Assembly: GCF_900104555.1 (NCBI RefSeq)
Contig: NZ_FNJU01000001.1
Coordinates: 372,001-436,000 of the forward strand
Direction: 5' to 3'
From: Litchfieldia salsa
GTDB lineage: Bacteria > Bacillota > Bacilli > Bacillales > Bacillaceae_L
Length of the DNA stretch: 64,000 nt
Part shown: positions 24,576-32,600 of the stretch, piece after piece
Numbering within the stretch: the first letter of the stretch is position 1
How the letters are laid out: every line of letters starts with the position of its first letter
Notes under the pieces: model-generated
Databases searched by the model: none
Seen by the model: the letters and a program-made list of their open reading frames with translations, nothing else
What the model was told of the DNA's origin: nothing
Position numbers and translations under genes: made by a program

Positions 24576-26468
24576 CTATGGTGTATAAATACTTGGCATA
24601 GACGGTGTTTTCATTCCACTTCCTAAGTAGAAGCTTGTATGAGGTGGTTGATTATAGCCAGTATTTTGAGAAGCGATACTTGTACGGTACAGAGCATCAT
24701 GCATAAGTGTGAAAATTCTCTGAGTGGTAACATGAGTAGTGGTATAAATTCGTAAAGCACTGCTATCTTCTGTTCTCCAAATTACTTCTTCTCTCCAGTC
24801 ACCAAATAAGTCAACTTGTAGACTAGGGTTTCCTTTAGTCCCATTATTAGAAAAAGTCCCTGATGCTGTTAAAAGGGTGTCTAGCTTATTTTGTTGATAA
24901 TTCCATTTATAGATTGTACCAACACCAAACGATCCACTCCATTTATGATCAAGGAGCTCCCGAGAAAGGTCTCCGTCCCACCATATAGTAGAATTCATAG
25001 AAGAAGGAGGTGTGCTACTAATTTGGGAACCTGTAACAGAATATAATGCTTGACCGGAAGCCCAAAGCTCAGTACCTGCATAACGAGGATCAATGTCCGC
25101 AGCTACACCTCGACCAGTATCTTTACCTGTTTTAATTCCCCATAGTAGTTGGCCTGAATCTCCATCGCGAATTCCCATACCGATAGGAGAATTAGCATTT
25201 TCATGTACTTGATAAATCTCGATTCCTGAGTGATTAGGATTTAAATCACCAACATGATGAGCATCACCATGCCCCCAACCTGTTGTATGTAGGCCTCGAC
25301 CATTATCATCAATAGCCATTGCACCATAAACGATTTCATCTTTTCCGTCTCCATCAAGATCTGCGGCGGAAAGACTATGATTTCCCTGTCCTGCATAATT
25401 TTCATTTCCTGAATCATCACTATCAAATGTCCATAACTCTGTTACATCACCATTTCTATAATTATAAGCAGTAAGCATCGTTTTATTATAATATCCACGG
25501 CCCATGATCAAGCTTGGTCTCTGACCATCAAGGTAGGCAACACCAGCAAGGAAGCGGTCGACTCTGTTACCATAACAATCTCCCCAATCACATACATTCC
25601 CTCGTTCTGGTTTAAAACGAATATTTTCCAACGCACGACCAGAGCCTCCGCTAAAAATAGTTAAATATTCAGGCCCTGATAACACCCTTCCCTTTGTATC
25701 ACGATAATCAGCATTAGCACTTCCTATCACAGATCCTTGGCCATCTACGGTACCATCAGCTGTTTTCATAGCTACTTCAGATCTTCCATCTCCATCTAGA
25801 TCATATACGACAAATTGGGTGTAGTGTGCTCCTGCTCGTATATTTTTACCTAGATTTATTCTCCATAGTCGAGTACCATCTAGATGGTATGCATCTACGT
25901 AAACATTTCCTGTATATCCATCTTGAGAATTATCCTTTGAATTTGAAGGGTCCCATTTTACGATAATTTCATAATCACCATCTCCATCTAAATCTCCTAC
26001 ACTGGCATCATTTGCACTATAAGAGTAACTTACTCCATCAGGTGTCGTACCTCCACTTGGTTTTTGTATAGGTAGGTTTAAATAGTTTTGACCCCAAACT
26101 TTAACTGATTCAGATGCCGCTTGTTCTGTATTATTTATGACTGCCTTTATATAATAGGTTGAATCTGTGGATCCATTTGCATCTAAATAATTTGTACTTG
26201 ATGAAATTGGATTAGAATTTACTTTCTGACCATTTCTATAGAGGTTAAATGAAACATTACTAGGTTCTGTTCCAAATAGCCTCCAGCTTATAAACACACC
26301 TTCAAACGTTTTTACAGCTGTTAAACCTCGATCTAAGGATTCCATTTGTCGTGATGAAGCCGCTTGAACATTGTTTTGTGTAGTTAGTGGTATTACAAGT
26401 GAAGAAACCACTAGAGTACCTATTACAATACCTTTTGCCATCTTAAGGTATGCCCAATTCTTTGCCAA
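24576..26468 (-). CDS. yesW: Secreted rhamnogalacturonan lyase (PL11)
   Basis: 630 aa. Signal peptide to about residue 37 (Ala-rich cleavage QAASS). N-terminal RQMESLDRGLTAVKTFEGVF and RLFGTEP are PL11 hallmarks, followed by repeated Ca-binding DLDGDGDYEI, DLDGDGRSEV and DLDGDGKDEI blades of the eight-bladed propeller and GDWREEVIWR near the end. It cleaves the rhamnose-galacturonate backbone of RG-I by beta-elimination outside the cell. TTG start behind AGGAG at 10-base spacing. Closest to Bacillus YesW-type secreted enzymes; the exact endo/exo mode is not visible from sequence. Confidence 0.93.
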   Translation of the reverse strand: MAKNWAYLKMAKGIVIGTLVVSSLVIPLTTQNNVQAASSRQMESLDRGLTAVKTFEGVFISWRLFGTEPSNVSFNLYRNGQKVNSNPISSSTNYLDANGSTDSTYYIKAVINNTEQAASESVKVWGQNYLNLPIQKPSGGTTPDGVSYSYSANDASVGDLDGDGDYEIIVKWDPSNSKDNSQDGYTGNVYVDAYHLDGTRLWRINLGKNIRAGAHYTQFVVYDLDGDGRSEVAMKTADGTVDGQGSVIGSANADYRDTKGRVLSGPEYLTIFSGGSGRALENIRFKPERGNVCDWGDCYGNRVDRFLAGVAYLDGQRPSLIMGRGYYNKTMLTAYNYRNGDVTELWTFDSDDSGNENYAGQGNHSLSAADLDGDGKDEIVYGAMAIDDNGRGLHTTGWGHGDAHHVGDLNPNHSGIEIYQVHENANSPIGMGIRDGDSGQLLWGIKTGKDTGRGVAADIDPRYAGTELWASGQALYSVTGSQISSTPPSSMNSTIWWDGDLSRELLDHKWSGSFGVGTIYKWNYQQNKLDTLLTASGTFSNNGTKGNPSLQVDLFGDWREEVIWRTEDSSALRIYTTTHVTTQRIFTLMHDALYRTSIASQNTGYNQPPHTSFYLGSGMKTPSMPSIYTP

Positions 26469-26880
26469 AATTCACCAACTCCTATACAAAAGTTTAAATA
26501 TGCTTGTTCTTGGTTGCATTGCTTTATTTCTAGGATTTATTGTGAATAGTAGCTGTATATTAGAGGGAATAAATGAGGAGTAATAGAAAAAATTCACAAA
26601 AGAGAAACTTATTTTTAAATGCTTTATGAATCATACTTAAAATTAATTAACCATTAATCACCCCATCCTAAAAATGGTAAACATTCACAATTATTATCAA
26701 CCTTCTTTTTCTAAATTCATATATAAAAAACAGATATTATTGTTTAAAAAACAGATTAAAAATCTTCTGGAGTTATCCCCTCTTAACCTGTTTAAAGTAG
26801 CTACGAGTTCAACCTTATTAGTCGCCACATCCCTCCCACAAGACGTGTTAATAACACTTTTCGTTCATTCCCAATAACAT
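26469..26880. other. Upstream region of the rhamnogalacturonan lyase
   Basis: AT-rich, no convincing gene; short plus-strand frames here have no ribosome sites. I found no clear cre or AraR site. The terminator at 26881 closes it on the left-facing side. Confidence 0.45.
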
Positions 26881-26927
26881 AAAAAACGTCTTACCCTCTA
26901 TATATCAAGGGTCTAGACGTTTTTTTG
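26881..26927. terminator. Bidirectional terminator after the secreted arabinanase
   Basis: AAAAAACGTCT-(A/T)ACCC paired with GGGT-CTAGACGTTTTTTT; both sides end in A or T runs. It lies 70 bases downstream of the minus-strand abnA stop. Confidence 0.85.
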
Positions 26928-26996
26928 ACTCTAGTTTAGATATGTTAATAGATTTTTTAACGGTTAAGATTTCAAGTGTTATTCCCCAATCTTGTA

Positions 26997-27959
26997 TTAG
27001 TAGGTTGGCCATCCTTGAGAATCCCAGTTTAAATCATTGATTAATAAAGTTGGCAGACCATTGTTTTCAGCATCATACGCATGTCGGACGATAACATTAT
27101 TATTATATACATCTTGGTGACCAGGTCCCTTCCAACGGTCATTACCAGCATCTAGAATCGTTCCGCCACCGTTCATCATGCTTACTCCATTTTTATCAAG
27201 ATATGGTCCTGTTATATTCTTTGATCTACCATAAGCGATTTTGTACGTACTATTCACACCTTGGCAACATCTATCAAATGATACAAATAAATAATAGTAA
27301 CCATCTTTATAGGTAATACTAGGAGCCTCTACTGGATTGTTTGGTATGTTGGGTCTTGATACAATCGAATAGACACTTCCAGTTGGCTTCATCGTGTTTT
27401 TATCTAATCTAGTTAGTTTAATTCCACTCCAAAAAGAACCATATGACAACCACGGGTTACCATCTTTATCAATAACAAGGTCACCGTCAATTGCATTAAA
27501 ATTACTTGAGCTTGTTGAACGTACAACTAGACCATCATCCCTCCACTGACCAGAATTTATACTGTGTGTAGATAAAAGTCCAATAAGTGATGTATTTGAA
27601 CCAAAGCTAGAAACTGAATAGTAAAGCCAATACCTTCCATTATAATATTGAATATCAGGAGCCCACTGATTTGTTTCATGGTTTGGTACATATGTTTTCC
27701 ACCAAGATAGAGCAGTAGGAAAAATGACAGGTGTTGTGTACCAGTTTGTTCCATTATCAGATTTTAAAACTCTAATTCCATTTTTTCCAGCTTCACCAGT
27801 CCCAAAAACATACCAAGAGTTTCCTTCTTTAATAATTGAAGGATCATGTATCATTTTTTCTCCTGTTACATTCCAAAATGCGGCACTTGCAGTTAATTGA
27901 ATGTTTAATAGGCACACGATAACAAATAACATAGATATTTTCTTCACTTTCTTCATCAA
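26997..27959 (-). CDS. abnA: Secreted GH43 endo-1,5-alpha-L-arabinanase
   Basis: 320 aa, single-domain, full length for AbnA. Signal peptide (SMLFVIVCLLNIQLTASA). Five-bladed propeller with MIHDPSIIKEGNSWYVFGTG (general base Asp), NQWAPDIQYYNGRYWLYYSVS, FNAIDGDLVIDKDGNPWLSYG (central Asp), NPVEAPSITYKDGYYYLFVS with the acid Glu, and FDRCCQGVNSTYKI, characteristic of these arabinanases. It cuts internal alpha-1,5 linkages of arabinan. ATG with AGGAGGAG upstream; a second ribosome-site-like sequence lies about 60 bases upstream in the leader. Confidence 0.95.
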   Translation of the reverse strand: MMKKVKKISMLFVIVCLLNIQLTASAAFWNVTGEKMIHDPSIIKEGNSWYVFGTGEAGKNGIRVLKSDNGTNWYTTPVIFPTALSWWKTYVPNHETNQWAPDIQYYNGRYWLYYSVSSFGSNTSLIGLLSTHSINSGQWRDDGLVVRSTSSSNFNAIDGDLVIDKDGNPWLSYGSFWSGIKLTRLDKNTMKPTGSVYSIVSRPNIPNNPVEAPSITYKDGYYYLFVSFDRCCQGVNSTYKIAYGRSKNITGPYLDKNGVSMMNGGGTILDAGNDRWKGPGHQDVYNNNVIVRHAYDAENNGLPTLLINDLNWDSQGWPTY

Positions 27960-28013
27960 ACTAATCTCCTCCTAACATATTATTATTAAAAATTTAGACC
28001 TTACAAATCTATC

Positions 28014-28026
28014 AATCACCTCCTTA
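28014..28026 (-). promoter_or_regulatory. Leader Shine-Dalgarno-like sequence upstream of abnA
   Basis: TAAGGAGGTGATT on the minus strand is fully complementary to the 3' end of 16S rRNA, yet lies about 60 bases before the abnA start and heads no proper gene (nearest frame is TTG-TAA). The same 13 bases occur in the leader of the pectinase gene at 34972-34984. Similar leader sequences stabilise some Bacillus mRNAs. Confidence 0.45.
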
Positions 28027-28042
28027 ATGCACACTTAATTCT

Positions 28043-28562
28043 TCATAAAAAAAAGATATACGATATCAGGATGATTTTCTTTCTCATAAATCGTATATTA
28101 TTATGCTTTTTTGGATCATAAGCACTAATTGAGTGACCACGAGCACCTATTTCATAAGAACTATTAATTACATCTCCATTAGAAGAGATGAAGATTTTGG
28201 GATGTTTACCATTTGTTTGATCAAATAACGTTTGGCTGGCGTGTACTGCTACATACCCCATGACTATTTGCGATCATCATCACAAATTCACCATATCCCC
28301 CATTTTTCTTAATTACTAGATAGACATCCTCTAAATCATTTTCATGCCTGTCAGATGGAATCAAAGCATCATCAATTGCATGATAATATTGATATCCTAG
28401 AAAATAGTGAGTGGATGTTTCAACGAATGAAGTATATGCGTATGCAGGTAATGCTCCATACTTATCCTGCTCGTCACGAATTCGATCCCAGCTGTTGCCT
28501 AAGTCCCAATCATTATCAAAATTTGCTTTTGTAATATGATCACATGCAACACTATTTACAAG
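28043..28562 (-). pseudogene. Frameshifted remnant of an unassigned protein
   Basis: Two minus-strand frames join into one protein: the first covers about 28262-28562 (NWDLGNSWDRIRDEQDKYG, DRHENDLEDVYLVIKKNGGY, EFVMMIANSHG) and the second 28043-28261 (YVAVHASQ, KHPKIFISSNGDVI, YEIGARGHSI). The join is in a GGGG run at about 28258 where one extra G shifts the frame. No start codon or ribosome site is left. The HENDLE motif suggests a secreted or surface family I cannot name. Confidence 0.65.
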
Positions 28563-28656
28563 AGTAAACAGTTTGTATTGAGGTCTTATTACTAAGAAGT
28601 AAATAACGTGTTAAAAAATATATAATTTGTTATAGTTTGTAAATGAGTTTTAGAGA

Positions 28657-28854
28657 CTAATAAACTAAATTTCTTATCAGAAGCTCTATATAAAACAGAA
28701 CAAATCGAAAATGATATTCAATATTAATATAGTCCGCACCCATATAGGATCGAAACGGATCAACTGAACCTCTTTGATCGATTCCTACTAGCATGACCTC
28801 GTCATTGCTTAGGTGGATTTTGAATACTGAAGAATTTTCTAGATATTTTTCCAC
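28657..28854 (-). pseudogene. Truncated paralogue of the DUF4367-like gene
   Basis: Segment FKIHLSNDEVMLVGIDQRGS then DPFRSYMGADYINIE is closely similar, in DNA and protein, to the middle of the gene at 23600-24073 (there VGIEQRGSIDPFRSYNGMDD). Both the signal peptide and the C-terminal domain are missing. It is a decayed duplicate. Confidence 0.7.
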
Positions 28855-28917
28855 AAAAGGCTAACATAATCCAAACTGGTTGAATATCCTAGGGAGGAAT
28901 GAAGGGAGAGTGTTCAA

Positions 28918-29283
28918 ATGAATACTTACAATCAAATGGATCCTCAGGACCAGCGTAATCAAATGAAAAACCTTTGTAAAAGCTATATGAACTATCATGT
29001 TATCGGGCAACTGAGTGATGGTTCCCAGTTTGAGGGAATTATTGATAGCATGGATGAGGAAAGTGTGACCATGTTAGTTCCAGAAGAAGTGGAAGAACAA
29101 CAGATGACTAGGTATGGATATGGCAATGGATATAATGGCTACGACGATGATTACTATCCTCCTCGCAGAAGAAGATATCGTCGATTCCGAAGACGTCGTT
29201 ACCCATATGGGAATTTACTAGGACTCCTACTTTATCCTTATTTTGCTCCGGCTTATCCACCATACCCATACCCATACTACTAG
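28918..29283 (+). CDS. Hypothetical protein with Arg-rich and Tyr/Pro-rich tail
   Basis: 121 aa. Residues about 22-60 (YMNYHVIGQLSDGSQFEGII to VTMLVPEE) look like a small beta barrel of the LSm/YlxS-tail type. Then comes a Gly/Tyr segment, a strongly basic stretch PPRRRRYRRFRRRRYPYG, a short hydrophobic patch and a YPPYPYPYY end. Such tails are common in Bacillus spore coat proteins that cross-link through tyrosine, so a coat role is possible but not shown. Ribosome site AGGGAG before ATG. Confidence 0.65.
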   Translation: MNTYNQMDPQDQRNQMKNLCKSYMNYHVIGQLSDGSQFEGIIDSMDEESVTMLVPEEVEEQQMTRYGYGNGYNGYDDDYYPPRRRRYRRFRRRRYPYGNLLGLLLYPYFAPAYPPYPYPYY

Positions 29284-29666
29284 GTAAGCGATGATCGATA
29301 ATAGTCAGATGTAACTTGATGATTGATGGGCAGCTACATAGTTGCCTGTTTTTTTCTGCCCTTTTTGAGCAAACTATACATTCAGTTTCATACTCACATG
29401 GTTTCATGCTTGTTTGTACACCTCATTTACAACACATGTGAAACTACAAAATGGTACGTTTTTTATCCATAACCCGATTTATCGTGGAGTCCCTCTATTT
29501 TAAACCTTTAATAGTTAAGTAGTTAGTTTTTAATCTATCAATCCTTCTATATTGAAATCTGCAGAATATATTTCAACATAAAGAACTCCCCAAAAGATAA
29601 AACAGATTATTTATTTGATCTGTCTACCTTATGGAGAGATTTTATCATGTACTGGGGGCTCTGGAC
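29284..29666. other. Gene-free stretch with a fragment of the 24206 gene
   Basis: No credible gene. A 20-base match to the gene at 24206-24505 (ATAACCCGATTTATCGTGGA, 29469-29488) marks a third, nearly erased copy of that unit. Confidence 0.55.
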
Positions 29667-32600
29667 CTATTCGATTTTGTGCAAACTTCCTTTTTCCAGT
29701 GTTTCACCTACAGCATTTTGAGAGTTTTCACCAACTACTTTTAAGTAGACTCGGTTTTGGTAATAGCCTGTTGAATTCGCTATATTCAATAATTTTTGAG
29801 GCCATTCTCCTGCCCATCGGTAACCATCTCTTCTTTCCTTCTCAATTTCATGAATCGTATGCTTGATCACACCATCTCTTCCTGAAAAAATGGGTTGATT
29901 GGTACTAATGTCATAGAAGCGGTACCATGTGTTTGTGGATGAATCTGGATAAAAATATTGACCAGCAGGATCTCCTGAAACATATTTTACCCCATCTACT
30001 TTAGCTTCTTCAAACCAAGTTAAAGCACCATCGATGGCAGCCTGTACTTCAGTCGAAGGATTAGGCAATGACATGAGATATGCCACGACTCCTACTGACT
30101 CTGAACCTGAAATAGACGGATGTTCGTATGAACGAGCTTCCTTCGGTTCATAGGTGACAGGATCATGTTGAGCACACCATGCCGTTAATAAACCGTTCAC
30201 TGTAATTTGAGAGTTCAAAATATAATCTAACCCAAGACCTAGTGACTTGTTAATCTGGTTTGAAAGATCATCTGCAACGATATCTGTATTGAATGGATAC
30301 TTCTTTTCCGACGCCATTGTTAATACATTCATCACGCGTATCATCGCATTATCGTTAAATGTCACATAGTCAGAATAATTCCCCCTTGCAGGGTATACCT
30401 GTGGCCAGCCACCAGTATCATATTGAGCCTCTACTAAATAGTTAATACCTTTTAAAACAGAATCTTTATATCTAGTATCACCTGTTTCTTTGTACATGAG
30501 AGCTAAAAAGAGAATTTCATTTGTTGTTGCGTTATTATCGATGACTCCCAGTTCTCCAGCTTCAGGAGTATACATTTCGGATTTAGGTTCTTGTCCGTTC
30601 CATGGACGAATATATTTATCCTCCATGTTTTTATACCATCCGCCATGATCCATTTGCCATGAGAGTAGCGCATCAGCTTGCTTTATATCATTCGCACTAT
30701 TTCCACTATAATAAGGGGCATTTAAATATGGAATATGATGCGGATCTTCTTCAATTGGTTTATTTATTGTTCCATCTTCATTAAATGTCTCCTTTGTTTT
30801 TATCACCACAATTGTTTGTTTTTCTTGGTTCACTTTTGTAGTCATACTTTCTATGTTTAAATTTGGTGTAAGACCAGGGTCAAGTGCTGTCCAATCGTTT
30901 GTTGCCGACAGCAATTCAAGATCGCTAGGATCAAAGTTTTTTAGCTTACTATTAAATGTAACTTCAATCGTATTTGAACCGGTTACTACACTTTTTACAA
31001 TATTGATTGGACCGGGTGGTACAGCATTCCCTTTTGGGACAATGTTGAGAATGATAGGTTTGGATTCATTTCCTGCTCGATCAACTGCCGAAATGATTAC
31101 TTTATTTAATCCAGGCTTCAGATTTACTTCAGAACTAAATGTATAATCAACTGCAGATGTTACTTCCTCCCCATTAATCTTTACAATCCCTGCTTCGTTA
31201 AGCTTACCGGAAATCTGAAAAGGGTTGTTCATCACATTATAGTGATTCCCGACTTTCTTTCCTACAAGTTCATCTAGTGTCACAACTGGTATCTTATGAT
31301 CATATTCAACCCTTAAGACTGCAGAAACTGACTCATTACCTTCAGAATCAACGGCTTTCAAATTGAACGTGTTCAGTCCTGATTCAAGCTCAACGGTTGT
31401 ACTAAAACTAAAATCCTTGTTTACTGGAATTTCTTTGGTATTTACAGTAACAGTCGCCTCTTTGTCGACTTTACCTGAAATCGTAAAGGTTGGTTTATTT
31501 ACAATGGTGTCTTGTTGATCAAGCGTAATGATTGGTCTTGATTTTTCCGTTATTGGGATAATTCCAAGTCTAGTTGGATCCCAACCATCAGAACCTTTTA
31601 GTATATTTTGAACGGTGTATTGATTTGCTTCTTTAGCTGTTAGTTGCTTAGTCCATGGATCCCGTTCTTTTGAATTTGCTCCAGGTCCTTTACTATTGTA
31701 TTCTGAATATCTTGCGGTCTCTTCGTTTGCCTGTTTCCCCCAGTTATCCCATCCATCAGGAGCAATAGATGCATCAATGTCAGTATTGATAAAGGAAACA
31801 GCTGAATATGGACGCCAAGGTCTGCCAAAGCGTACCCCTTCTATTCCTTCGTCAGACGTAATTTTTGAATTTAGGAAGACATAGCCAAACTGACTCTCTT
31901 CTGGTGTGCTTGCAGCTGTTAACATTCCCCCGTCACGATTACTGTGAATCTGACATTCATCAAAAACAGCTGTCGCAGCGCCAAAAATGAAATCAACATC
32001 ACCTTCGATATAGCAGCCTTTATAATACTCTCTTCCAGAATGTGTATACAACGTATCCTGATAACCTAAAAACATGACGTTTTCAAAGTATGCACGGTCA
32101 CCTGCAACATAAGCGGCTACCGCTTGTCCTGTACCTTGACCGGAATCATTTTCAATCGTTATATTTTTTGCAATAAAATCATCAGCATAAATAAATAGGC
32201 TCGAACTTTTTGAAGTCCCTAAGGGTTTGCCATCCTGTCCTAATGTGTTTGCATTGTCACTATATACTAGGACAGTGCCTTCTTTACTTTCCCCTACAAA
32301 ACTAAGATTTGTTTTGCTTGCTGGTATTGTTAACTTTTCACGATACTCTCCATCTTTAATGAAAATCACATGACGCTTTGAACTGTTATCCGGTGCAGCA
32401 TCAATCGCTTCTTGAACCGTTTTAAAGTCGCCGCCTTCTTTTGCTACAACCGTCACTTTGGCAGGTGTAACTGCTATTGGTTCAGAGTTGAAGCTCTCAC
32501 CATTTTCGTTAACTGCGGAAATCACATAATCATAGGTGTCACCATTCGTTACTCCTGTGTCTTGATAGCTTGTAAGCTGAACATCCGTCGCAATAACTTC

